Under the pieces are notes generated by a model. The model did not search any database and had not been told where the DNA came from. It saw nothing but the letters and a program-made list of their open reading frames with translations. A program made the position numbers and the translations under genes. A stretch of DNA of 6,013 nucleotides from JBFMAE01 sp040756085 (GTDB lineage Bacteria > Desulfobacterota > BSN033 > UBA1163): assembly GCA_040756085.1 (NCBI GenBank), contig JBFMAE010000028.1:1-6013 (forward strand), in the 5' to 3' direction. Shown here one piece after another: positions 1-6,009 of the stretch; the stretch's first letter is position 1; every line of letters starts with the position of its first letter.

Positions 1-551
1 CCTGCGGCTACGGCTGCCTTCGCTTTCAAATAACGGGCTTCGGCGACATCGTATTCAGCCTTCGCAATAATCCCTTTGGCGAACAACTGCTGGTTTCGGT
101 TGAAAATACGGGTAACCTCTTCTAGTTCTGCCTTGGTTCCTTCCAGATTGGCGCGAGCCGCCTTTAAATTCGCTTCCGCCTGATCTCGTGATGCAATGGC
201 ATCTTCATTCTCCAGACGGGCGATCACCTGCCCCTCTTTCACCCAATTCCCCTCTTCGACCATCAGCGATACAAGCCGACCTGTAATTTTTGACGCCACC
301 GCAGCCTTTCGCTGGGCTACCACATAGCCACTTGCACTCAACTGGGAAATGGTCTGGGAGGGATAGACCTGTGAGACACTGGTGACTTCCACAGGAGTGG
401 CCGGTGTAATGAACCCGCTGAAATAAAGGGAACCCGCGATGATGGCGATCAGGACAACTCCCATCCAATAAACGAGCTTTTTACGCCTGGTCGACCGAAA
501 GGTTCTGGCGGATTTATCAATCTTCAATTTTGAAAGGTCTTCGTTCGCCAT
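1..551 (-). CDS. Efflux periplasmic adaptor subunit (HlyD/MacA/AcrA-like), N-terminal part
   Basis: The first 183 codons are present and the C-terminus lies beyond the window edge. Residues 1-25 are basic and probably cytoplasmic (RSTRRKK at 19-25). Residues 26-44 form a single hydrophobic membrane anchor, so the protein is tethered to the inner membrane rather than being a lipoprotein. Residues 75-117 resemble the first half of the split biotinyl/lipoyl-like domain of membrane fusion proteins (SGYVVAQRKAAVASK, then ITGRL, VEEGNWVKEGQ and IARLE). Residues 118-183 are Ala/Glu/Lys-rich, consistent with the alpha-helical hairpin. Such adaptors link an inner-membrane RND or MacB-type ABC pump to an outer-membrane channel; the partner gene would be expected further left but is not visible. 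The ATG at 551 is the first in-frame start after an in-frame TAG about 18 bases upstream; a GAGAGA (562-567) is a modest ribosome site. An ATG at 559 is out of frame. The family call is firm, the pump type is not. Confidence 0.88.
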   Translation of the reverse strand, partial: MANEDLSKLKIDKSARTFRSTRRKKLVYWMGVVLIAIIAGSLYFSGFITPATPVEVTSVSQVYPSQTISQLSASGYVVAQRKAAVASKITGRLVSLMVEEGNWVKEGQVIARLENEDAIASRDQAEANLKAARANLEGTKAELEEVTRIFNRNQQLFAKGIIAKAEYDVAEARYLKAKAAVAA

Positions 552-579
552 CTGTACATGATCTCTCTATGTTATTAAA

Positions 580-616
580 ATCATTTTCATAGATCATTTC
601 CCATTTGTCAAATGAT
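580..616. promoter_or_regulatory. Operator-like repeats overlapping the adaptor promoter
   Basis: On the plus strand the heptamer ATCATTT occurs at 580-586 and 593-599, and its exact reverse complement AAATGAT at 610-616. The 593-599 and 610-616 copies form a perfect 7-bp inverted repeat with a 10-bp spacer. A second, tighter palindrome, CATTTG-T-CAAATG (602-614), sits inside it. These repeats cover the proposed -35 element and spacer and reach the -10, which is where a repressor would act. Efflux adaptor genes are often controlled by TetR- or MarR-family repressors, but no regulator gene is visible here. AT-rich sequence produces such words by chance fairly easily, so confidence is low. Confidence 0.33.
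583..611 (-). promoter_or_regulatory. Candidate sigma70-type promoter for the adaptor gene
   Basis: Reading the minus strand, a perfect TTGACA (-35, 606-611) is followed after exactly 17 bases by GAAAAT (-10, 583-588), which matches TATAAT at 4 of 6 positions. Initiation would fall near 576, giving a leader of about 25 bases before the ATG at 551. It lies in the 232-bp gap after the HAD gene, the only sizeable gap between these two genes, which supports separate transcription of the adaptor gene. The remainder of the gap (617-783) shows no gene and no convincing terminator. Confidence 0.5.
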
Positions 617-783
617 TACTCCTATTGTGAAATTTAGAGGGGAATACTGCCGATTGACTGGGGATATCGGGGTGCAGGTTCCAATCTAAACGTAGTAAGG
701 CATTGGGTAATATTTACAGGCAATAGAAAAAATAGGGAGCATCCATAAAATCATGAAAACCTTTCCTACTTGAGATCTATATT

Positions 784-1419
784 TTAAAGAAGATCCAGCA
801 GATCAAGATGGTCATCGATATAGGCATCGCCTTCAATCTCTCTATTTTTATAAGCGATAAATTTAATGCCGGAGGATGCCGCTGTCTGTTGGTCAACCTC
901 AGAATCTCCCACGAAAACGATCTCCTCCTTATTTAAATGGAAGGCCTGGATGATCTTTTCAATCGATTCAGGATGGGGTTTAGGGTTTTTAACATCAAGG
1001 GCGGTGACCACCATGTCAAAGAAAGGCCAAAGACCGAACCGCTCCATGATGTGTGGCATCGATGTCGTTCGATTGGTATTGATGGCCCTGGCCAAACCCC
1101 TGTCTTTCAACCGCTCTAATGTTTGAAGAAGATGGGGTTCCATCTTTAAATATCCAATATAATTTCTAAGATCGACCTGCTTGAACAGGGTCATCGCTTT
1201 TTCTTCCATTCCATCGTCTTTACCGAAAAGATAATGGATGGCCTCAAAGACCGTATGGCTATGGACATACTCCGACTCCTCTTTTTTCAGGGGAGGTCTG
1301 CCCGCAGAAAGGCAGAGGTCATTGTACAACCTTGTATTCGCCTCGATGGAGTCGAAAAGAACTCCATCACAATCATAGATCACACACTGAATCTTCCATT
1401 TTACAGTCTGAATGTCCAT
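784..1419 (-). CDS. HAD-superfamily hydrolase, phosphoglycolate phosphatase-like
   Basis: This 211-residue protein has all four haloacid dehalogenase motifs: motif I DCDGVLFDS (nucleophile Asp16, acid/base Asp18), motif II INTNR (Thr115), motif III with Lys147 in NPKPHPES, and motif IV VGDSEVDQQTA (Asp172, Asp176) for Mg2+. A helical cap domain lies between motifs I and II (about residues 25-95), as in the Gph/beta-phosphoglucomutase-like subfamily, and the length fits. It should be a soluble cytoplasmic phosphatase of small phosphorylated metabolites; phosphoglycolate is only one possibility. The start is 10 bases after the histidine phosphatase stop codon and has no clear Shine-Dalgarno sequence, so translation may depend on ribosomes finishing the upstream gene. 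A closer ATG at 1423 is out of frame. It appears to be the last gene of the hemL group. The fold is certain, the substrate is not. Confidence 0.9.
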   Translation of the reverse strand: MDIQTVKWKIQCVIYDCDGVLFDSIEANTRLYNDLCLSAGRPPLKKEESEYVHSHTVFEAIHYLFGKDDGMEEKAMTLFKQVDLRNYIGYLKMEPHLLQTLERLKDRGLARAINTNRTTSMPHIMERFGLWPFFDMVVTALDVKNPKPHPESIEKIIQAFHLNKEEIVFVGDSEVDQQTAASSGIKFIAYKNREIEGDAYIDDHLDLLDLL

Positions 1420-1429
1420 ACATTTACAA

Positions 1430-2065
1430 CTATAGGATCACTTCATGGCCTTCAAAGAGGAGCCCTTCCCTGACCTCTCCATCAATGAAGTGAGAAACCT
1501 TGGCCTCACCATTTCTCTGAATGAGATAGAGGCATTCGTTGGTCTGCTCGATCTTCAAGGCCTTTTCCAGGGGATACTCCAGAAGCATCCCGATCAGCAT
1601 TCGATTGGCACCTCTATGCCCAATGATCAGAATCTCTTGGCCATCATGATTTTGGAGGATTTCTTCTATGAACGGTGTGAGGCGATTTGCAACGTCAGTA
1701 TAGTTCTCTCCTCCCGGAATACGATACGTCAACCGATTTTTCCTGAATCGCTCCCACTCATCCCTCATCTCTCCATCTATGGTGGAAAGCTGTTTTCCTT
1801 CCAAAACCCCAAAGGCAAGCTCATCCAACTCGGGTTGTTTCTGGATAAGAAGGTTGAAGTGTTTTGCAATAGGCTGAGCAGTGAGAATGGATCTCTTTAA
1901 GGTGCTTGTGTATATCGCTGAGAGGGGTCGGTCTTTAAGTTGTTCGAGGAGGGCTAAACTCTGATCATAGCCCTTCGGACTAAGACCAGGATCACCTCGG
2001 CCTTGTATCCTGCCTTCCACATTCCAAGTCGTCTCCCCATGCCGTGCAATATAGGTTCTGATCAT
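1430..2065 (-). CDS. Histidine phosphatase (phosphoglycerate mutase-like) family protein
   Basis: This 211-residue protein starts directly with the RHG signature (RHGET at 8-12, phospho-acceptor His9). Other family residues are visible: Arg58 in the STLKRSILTA segment, Glu82 in LDELAFGVLEGK as the likely proton donor, and His150 in IIGHRGANR as the second catalytic histidine. The family includes cofactor-dependent phosphoglycerate mutases, alpha-ribazole phosphatase (CobC) and broad-specificity phosphatases. At about 210 residues, without the extra segments of GpmA, it is better read as a phosphatase than a glycolytic mutase. It begins 6 bases after hemL ends and has no recognisable Shine-Dalgarno sequence, suggesting coupling to hemL translation. 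Proximity to hemL makes a cobalamin-related CobC role conceivable, but nothing in the sequence proves it. Confidence 0.9.
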   Translation of the reverse strand: MIRTYIARHGETTWNVEGRIQGRGDPGLSPKGYDQSLALLEQLKDRPLSAIYTSTLKRSILTAQPIAKHFNLLIQKQPELDELAFGVLEGKQLSTIDGEMRDEWERFRKNRLTYRIPGGENYTDVANRLTPFIEEILQNHDGQEILIIGHRGANRMLIGMLLEYPLEKALKIEQTNECLYLIQRNGEAKVSHFIDGEVREGLLFEGHEVIL

Positions 2066-2071
2066 AAAAGT

Positions 2072-3355
2072 TTAAATCTTTTTGAAAGCGGTGTCGCAGG
2101 CTTCGATCGTTCTATCCAGGTCTTTCAGGGTATGGCCTGAAGATAGAAACCAGGCTTCGAATTGGGAGGGGGGAAGATAAATCCCCTGGTACATCATCTC
2201 GATAAAGAATTGGGAGAATCGCTTTGTATCGCTCATCTTTGCCGTGCGATAATCCCTCACCGGACCCATGGTAAAAAAAAGTGTGAACATCCCTGTCGCT
2301 CGATTGATGGTGAGAGGGATCCCTCTTTCTTCAGCCATTTCAGAAATTCTCTCTGTCAGATAAGATGTCTTTTTTTCGAGATCCTGATAAATCTTTCTTG
2401 ATTTTAAAATTTCCAATGCTGCCATCCCTGCGGTCATAGCGAGAGGGTTCCCGGAGAGTGTTCCTGCCTGATAGACCCCTCCGAGAGGCGCCACTTTCTC
2501 CATGATCGCCCTCTTCCCTCCATAGACACCTACCGGGAGACCACCTCCGATAATCTTCCCGAGGCAGGTCAGATCAGACTTTATCCCGTAGAGTTCCTGG
2601 GCGCCTCCATAGGCTACCCGAAATCCCGTAATGATCTCATCAAAGAGAAGAAGGATCCCTTTCTCATCGCAGATCCTTCTCACCCCTTCTAAAAATCCCC
2701 TTTCAGGCGGGACCACTCCCATATTCCCTGCAACAGGTTCCACAATGATACAGGCGATCTGATTGGAATAATGGTCAACCAGACTCTTTACCTGATCCAG
2801 ATTGTTATAAGAAGCTGTTAAGGTATGCTTGGCCAGGTCCTCCGGAACTCCAAGACTATCCGGAATACCGAAGGTCGCAACACCGGAGCCTGCCTTTACA
2901 AGCAGGCTGTCACCGTGGCCGTGGTAGCATCCTTCAAATTTAAGGATCTTGTCCCTTCCGGTATAACCCCTTGCCACTCGAATCGCACTCATCACAGCCT
3001 CTGTACCCGAACTCACCATCCTCACCAATTCCATCGAAGGAAAGGCCTTCTTCACTTTGGTGGCGAGTTCGACCTCCAGGGTGGTAGGTGCACCAAAGCT
3101 CGTCCCCTTTTGGATGGCCCTTTTTAGAGCTGACACAATCTTGGGGTGGGCATGCCCCATGATCATCGGTCCCCACGACTCCACATAATCAATATATTCA
3201 TGGCCATCCACATCCCAGATTTTCGATCCTTTCGCATGATCGATAAATATGGGTGGGATCCCAATGGCCTTAAAGGCCCTGACCGGGCTGTTCACCCCCC
3301 CGGGAATCATTTCCAATGCCCTGTGATAGAGTCCGATCGATTTCCTTCTGCTCAT
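2072..3355 (-). CDS. hemL: Glutamate-1-semialdehyde 2,1-aminomutase
   Basis: HemL converts glutamate-1-semialdehyde to 5-aminolevulinate, the last step of the C5 route from glutamyl-tRNA to tetrapyrroles (heme, siroheme, cobalamin). It is a cytoplasmic PLP enzyme of class III aminotransferase fold. The 427-residue length matches the family (E. coli about 426). Visible features are the N-terminal PGGVNSPVRAF (18-28), SSGTEA (115-120, cofactor phosphate binding), CYHGHGD (143-149), FDEIITGFR (238-246, Asp239 facing the PLP ring nitrogen), the Schiff-base Lys267 in CLGKIIGGGLPVG, and GTLSGNP (298-304). I chose the ATG at 3355 because GGGAGGA lies 6 bases before it. The in-frame GTG at 3373 and ATG at 3370 precede or fall in that ribosome site and would add a non-conserved MMGGYS tail. 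It follows the FAH gene by 14 bases. Confidence 0.97.
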   Translation of the reverse strand: MSRRKSIGLYHRALEMIPGGVNSPVRAFKAIGIPPIFIDHAKGSKIWDVDGHEYIDYVESWGPMIMGHAHPKIVSALKRAIQKGTSFGAPTTLEVELATKVKKAFPSMELVRMVSSGTEAVMSAIRVARGYTGRDKILKFEGCYHGHGDSLLVKAGSGVATFGIPDSLGVPEDLAKHTLTASYNNLDQVKSLVDHYSNQIACIIVEPVAGNMGVVPPERGFLEGVRRICDEKGILLLFDEIITGFRVAYGGAQELYGIKSDLTCLGKIIGGGLPVGVYGGKRAIMEKVAPLGGVYQAGTLSGNPLAMTAGMAALEILKSRKIYQDLEKKTSYLTERISEMAEERGIPLTINRATGMFTLFFTMGPVRDYRTAKMSDTKRFSQFFIEMMYQGIYLPPSQFEAWFLSSGHTLKDLDRTIEACDTAFKKI

Positions 3356-3361
3356 CGAATA

Positions 3362-3368
3362 TCCTCCC
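3362..3368 (-). promoter_or_regulatory. Ribosome binding site of hemL
   Basis: The minus strand reads GGGAGGA here, 6 bases ahead of the hemL ATG at 3355 and immediately after the FAH-family stop codon (3370-3372). It decides the start: the alternative GTG (3373) would place this element inside the coding sequence and leave that start without a ribosome site of its own. Confidence 0.85.
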
Positions 3369-3369
3369 A

Positions 3370-4131
3370 TCACTGTTCAGACACCACTTTATTGCTGAGG
3401 GTACCAATCCCTTCGATCACCACATCCACTATATCACCGATAGCCATCGGACCGATTCCAGACGGGGTGCCTGTGGCGATCACATCCCCTGGAAGAAGGG
3501 TCATCACATGAGAGATGAAACTTACCAATCGATAAGGGCCAAAAATAAGGTTTTCTGTATTGGAGTGCTGTCGCCTCTCTCCATTCAAAAAACTCGATAT
3601 CTCCAAATGATGAGGATCGATGTCTGTGACAATCCAGGGGCCGATCGGTGCAAAGGTATCGAATCCCTTTGCCATTGTCCATTGGCCATCCTTGGGTTGC
3701 AGGTCCCTGGCGGTCACATCGTTCAGACAGGTATATCCGAGAATATAATCAGCCGCCTTCTCCTCCGGGACGGCCTTCGCCACTTTCCCGATGACCACTG
3801 CCAACTCAGCTTCAAAGTCCACCCGCCTGGACATCTTGGGATAGACAATAGCTTCTCCCGGTCCAATCACAGAGGTGGACGGTTTGATAAAGAGAAGGGG
3901 TTCTTTAGGGAGAACCATCTTCACCTCTTCCGCATGGTCCCGGTAGTTCAAACCCAGGGCAATAATCTTCGATGGGAGACAGGGGGAAAGGAGCTTCAAC
4001 TCTCCAATTGTTTTTATCTTGGAGGTCAGGTGGAAGTGCCCGAAGGGGTCTCCATCCATTTCACGAATTGCATCTCCTTCGATTACTCCACATCTTGTTA
4101 ATGTTCTATCCCCGTATCTGACAATCTTCAT
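3370..4131 (-). CDS. Fumarylacetoacetate hydrolase (FAH) family protein
   Basis: The 253-residue protein is a single-domain member of the FAH superfamily, metal-dependent enzymes that hydrolyse, decarboxylate or isomerise 2-oxo acids (acylpyruvases, oxaloacetate decarboxylase/tautomerase, 2-hydroxyhepta-2,4-diene-1,7-dioate isomerase). A short N-terminal region (1-50) precedes the catalytic fold. Signature segments are LGLNYRDHAEE (59-69), FIKPSTSVIGPGE (81-93), DFEAELAVVIGK (105-116) with metal ligands Glu107 and Glu109, NDVTARDLQ (137-145) with third ligand Asp138, KGFDTFAPIGPW (155-166) and the C-terminal TGTPSGIGP (220-228). The ATG at 4131 has a strong GGAGGGAG ribosome site (4136-4143) four bases away. 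It heads the tight group FAH-hemL-phosphatase-HAD. No aromatic-degradation gene is in the window, so a housekeeping oxo-acid or metabolite-clearing role is as likely as catabolism. Family certain, substrate unknown. Confidence 0.93.
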   Translation of the reverse strand: MKIVRYGDRTLTRCGVIEGDAIREMDGDPFGHFHLTSKIKTIGELKLLSPCLPSKIIALGLNYRDHAEEVKMVLPKEPLLFIKPSTSVIGPGEAIVYPKMSRRVDFEAELAVVIGKVAKAVPEEKAADYILGYTCLNDVTARDLQPKDGQWTMAKGFDTFAPIGPWIVTDIDPHHLEISSFLNGERRQHSNTENLIFGPYRLVSFISHVMTLLPGDVIATGTPSGIGPMAIGDIVDVVIEGIGTLSNKVVSEQ

Positions 4132-4197
4132 TCTGCCTCCCTCTCTATAAATTACGTGACCGTGTTTCGTGTCCGCTTTAAATCCCCATCATAATTT

Positions 4198-4294
4198 TCA
4201 TTCCCGTGAAACTTGTCCTCGCGAAAGCGGGGAACGGGAATCCAGAAATATAGATTCCTGCTTCCCTGCCTACCGCAGGCAGGCGCAGGAATGA
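4198..4294. repeat. Compound palindromic intergenic element (cruciform or MITE-like)
   Basis: This 97-bp block is almost entirely nested inverted repeats. Its ends are TCATTCC (4198-4204) and GGAATGA (4288-4294). The left arm is ATTCCCGT (4200-4207) with ACGGGAAT (4234-4241), enclosing a GAAA-loop hairpin of CCTCGC (4217-4222) and GCGGGG (4227-4232). The right arm is ATTCCTGC (4254-4261) with GCAGGAAT (4285-4292), enclosing CCTGCCT-ACCGC-AGGCAGG (4265-4283). The arms are also joined by GGAATC (4237-4242) and GATTCC (4253-4258). From general knowledge, CATTCCCGCGAAAGCGGGAATCC-type palindromes are dispersed in many bacterial genomes; this looks like an enlarged member. It carries no coding potential. 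A possible 5-bp flanking duplication (ATTTT at 4194-4198 and 4296-4300) is weak because it is AT-only and the left copy overlaps the end. Confidence 0.75.
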
Positions 4295-4310
4295 CATTTT
4301 TAGAGGTAGC

Positions 4311-4365
4311 CTTGATTATTGGTGCTTGCCCTGCACCATGCTAGGTACAGGGCTTGGTTATTGGT
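4311..4365. repeat. Hairpin bounded by 13-bp direct repeats, 3' of dapB
   Basis: GCCCTGCACC (4328-4337) and GGTACAGGGC (4344-4353) form a 10-bp stem with the 6-base loop ATGCTA and one mismatch in DNA. In minus-strand RNA the mismatch becomes a G-U pair, so the stem is fully paired. The structure starts 19 bases after the dapB stop codon. It lies between two near-identical 13-mers, CTTGATTATTGGT (4311-4323) and CTTGGTTATTGGT (4353-4365), which differ at one base and are offset by 42 bp. No U-tract follows the stem on either strand, so this is not a classical intrinsic terminator. It may protect or end the dapB mRNA through another mechanism, or be a tiny inserted palindrome. Confidence 0.65.
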
Positions 4366-4371
4366 AATTCA

Positions 4372-5181
4372 TCACTTCCTCAGCCCTAACACATCCTGCA
4401 TATCGTAAAGGCCATTGGGCTGGTTCACCACCCAGAGGGCAGCCCGGACGGCTCCGCGTGCGAAATTGTCCCGGCTGTGAGCACGATGAATAATCTCCAG
4501 CCGTTCACCATTCCCTCCAAAGAGAACGGTGTGCTCTCCGACAATATCTCCTGCACGTATGACCTGCATTCCGATCTCGGCTTTTGTCCGCTCACCCACC
4601 ATCCCTTTCCTGCCATAAACTCCTACTTGTCCAAAATCGCTCCCCACGGCTTTGGCAATCAACTCCCCTAATTTCACGGCTGTACCGCTGGGCGAATCCT
4701 TTTTCAGACGATGATGGGCCTCAAGGATTTCTATGTCATATTCGGGACCCAATACCCTGGCGATCTCCTGAACGGTTCGGAACATCACATTCATTCCCAC
4801 GCTCATGTTGGGAGAGAAAACGCACTGGACGTTCTTCGAAAGTTCTTTTACCCTCTCCATCTGCTCTGGATTCAGACCGGTGGTGCCAATGACAATTGCC
4901 AGACCATTCTCTTTAGCGAACTGCAAACTCTCCAGGGAGGCCTGAGGATTCGTGAAATTAATGATAACATCCCCTCCTCCCTTCTTCAAATCCCCCTCCA
5001 ACGGAATGTCTATCTTCCCCAGGCCGATGACTTCTCCAACATCCTTTCCAATCGATGGATGATCCGGCCTCTCAATTGCCCGAGAGAGTACGATGGACGG
5101 GGTCTCTTTGATGATATGAATAATCCGCCCCCCCATCTTGCCTGCTGCCCCAACAACAATCGCTCTGATCTCCTCTTTCAT
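4372..5181 (-). CDS. dapB: 4-hydroxy-tetrahydrodipicolinate reductase
   Basis: DapB reduces hydroxy-tetrahydrodipicolinate with NAD(P)H in the diaminopimelate route to lysine and peptidoglycan. The 269-residue length fits the family (E. coli 273). An N-terminal Rossmann domain carries GAAGKMG (11-17) and an acidic-basic pair Glu37-Arg38, the arrangement associated with use of both NADH and NADPH. GTTG (99-102) and SPNMSVGMN (123-131) line the active site. The signature EAHHRLKKDSPSGTA (154-168) supplies catalytic His156 and Lys160, and SPSGTA binds substrate carboxylate. The ATG at 5181 overlaps the dapF stop by four bases (ATGA) and has a strong ribosome site at 5189-5197. The upstream in-frame GTG at 5199 overlaps that ribosome site and would add a non-conserved MGGGLS leader, so I reject it. 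A 240-bp gap follows the gene. Confidence 0.97.
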   Translation of the reverse strand: MKEEIRAIVVGAAGKMGGRIIHIIKETPSIVLSRAIERPDHPSIGKDVGEVIGLGKIDIPLEGDLKKGGGDVIINFTNPQASLESLQFAKENGLAIVIGTTGLNPEQMERVKELSKNVQCVFSPNMSVGMNVMFRTVQEIARVLGPEYDIEILEAHHRLKKDSPSGTAVKLGELIAKAVGSDFGQVGVYGRKGMVGERTKAEIGMQVIRAGDIVGEHTVLFGGNGERLEIIHRAHSRDNFARGAVRAALWVVNQPNGLYDMQDVLGLRK

Positions 5182-5999
5182 TGATAAGCCTCCTCCCACA
5201 TCTCGGCTTCATAAATGATGTGAACATCCCCCTCGAAAAAGACCCTTCTCACCTCTTCACCTTCGATCTCGAAATGAACCGTCAACACTTCACCCCCTCT
5301 TGTTTTGATGGATACTGGAGATTTCACCCACCCTTTAAAAGCAGCAACCAGGGCAGAAGCCACAGCCCCTGTTCCGCAGGCCAGTGTCTCGTCCTCCACC
5401 CCCCGTTCATAGGTTCGGATGGATAAATTAGAACGATTCTCCAATCGGACAAAATTTGCATTAGTTCCACTCGGTGCGAAATGGTGATGGTTTCGTATGG
5501 CCCTTCCCATTCGGACAAGATCAACCCCCTCAAGGTTTTCCAGAAAGAGGACCGCATGGGGAACTCCGGTGTTCATGCTCGATAAAATCTCTTCCTTTCC
5601 TTCGATGAGGATGGCCTCATCGAGTCTAAAACTGTGAGGTTTGGTCAGTTCCAGTTTCACCCGCATCCCATTGACCTCGGCAGAGAGGATTCCCGCTAAG
5701 GTCTCAAGGGTCAGGGAGGGACCTGAGATCTCTTTCTGATATGCGAAACGGGCGGCACAACGACCACCGTTGCCGCACATCTCCGCCTCGCTTCCATCCG
5801 CATTGAAGAATCGCCACTTGAAATCGGCCTTCTCTGATCGTTCGATCAGGATGAGGCCGTCCGCACCCACAGAGACCCTTCTCTGGCAGACCTTCCGGGC
5901 AAACTCCTTCATCTGATCTTCCGCCAAGATGTGTTTTCGGTGATCGATGAGGATGAAGTCATTTCCACTTCCGCTCATCTTCGTAAAAGGAATCTTCAT
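5178..5999 (-). CDS. dapF: Diaminopimelate epimerase
   Basis: DapF interconverts LL- and meso-diaminopimelate, the precursor of lysine and the peptidoglycan cross-linking residue, by a cofactor-free two-cysteine mechanism in the cytoplasm. The 273-residue length matches the family. Two pseudo-symmetric halves are visible. The first starts with FTKMSGSGNDF (5-15) and carries catalytic Cys75 in MCGNGGR (74-80). The second carries GTNANFV (178-184), YERGVEDET (197-205) and catalytic Cys208 in ACGTGA (207-212). Both cysteines are intact. The ATG at 5999 is preceded by GGAGG at 6005-6009 with a 5-base spacer, which supports a complete N-terminus. The gene overlaps dapB by four bases. What lies upstream is outside the window; lysA or dapA would be usual neighbours. 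Confidence 0.98.
   Translation of the reverse strand: MKIPFTKMSGSGNDFILIDHRKHILAEDQMKEFARKVCQRRVSVGADGLILIERSEKADFKWRFFNADGSEAEMCGNGGRCAARFAYQKEISGPSLTLETLAGILSAEVNGMRVKLELTKPHSFRLDEAILIEGKEEILSSMNTGVPHAVLFLENLEGVDLVRMGRAIRNHHHFAPSGTNANFVRLENRSNLSIRTYERGVEDETLACGTGAVASALVAAFKGWVKSPVSIKTRGGEVLTVHFEIEGEEVRRVFFEGDVHIIYEAEMWEEAYQ
5189..5197 (-). promoter_or_regulatory. Ribosome binding site of dapB, inside the end of dapF
   Basis: The minus strand reads GGGAGGAGG, 7 bases before the dapB ATG at 5181 and within the last codons of dapF. It settles the dapB start and, with the ATGA overlap, indicates that dapF and dapB are translated from one mRNA. Confidence 0.85.
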
Positions 6000-6004
6000 T
6001 TAAA

Positions 6005-6009
6005 CCTCC
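6005..6009 (-). promoter_or_regulatory. Ribosome binding site of dapF
   Basis: GGAGG on the minus strand, followed by a T, sits 5 bases ahead of the dapF ATG at 5999. Only 14 bases of upstream sequence are available, so no promoter or upstream gene can be judged. Confidence 0.8.

Noticed and set aside
549..559. Adaptor start at ATG 559
   Set aside because: This ATG is out of frame with the adaptor and opens only an 11-codon frame. The in-frame ATG is at 551.
720..760. Intrinsic terminator after the HAD gene (T-tract on the minus strand at 727-732)
   Set aside because: Only a 3-bp stem (GGA-TGC-TCC) precedes the T-run, which is too weak to call.
1445..1900. Plus-strand open frame (151 codons) opposite the histidine phosphatase
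   Set aside because: It is entirely antisense to a gene with all catalytic residues intact and shows no family resemblance.
3356..3373. Longer hemL starting at GTG 3373 or ATG 3370
   Set aside because: The extension encodes only MMGGYS, contains the GGGAGGA ribosome site, and lacks a ribosome site of its own. The 427-residue version matches the family length.
3316..4101. Long plus-strand open frame (261 codons) opposite the FAH gene and the start of hemL
   Set aside because: It is antisense to two clear enzyme genes, its translation is rich in His, Arg, Ser and Cys with no recognisable domain, and it has no evident ribosome site. It looks like a frame shadow.
4328..4353. Classical rho-independent terminator of dapB
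   Set aside because: The stem is good but neither strand has a U-tract after it, so it is reported as a hairpin of unknown role.
4132..4371. Riboswitch (lysine or other) or promoter for the FAH gene in the 240-bp gap
   Set aside because: The gap is mostly explained by the two palindromic elements. I see no conserved riboswitch core. A TATGAT (4188-4193) could be a -10 but has no acceptable -35 at 16-18 bases.
5182..5199. Longer dapB starting at GTG 5199
   Set aside because: The GTG overlaps the GGGAGGAGG ribosome site of the ATG at 5181. The added MGGGLS is simply that site translated.
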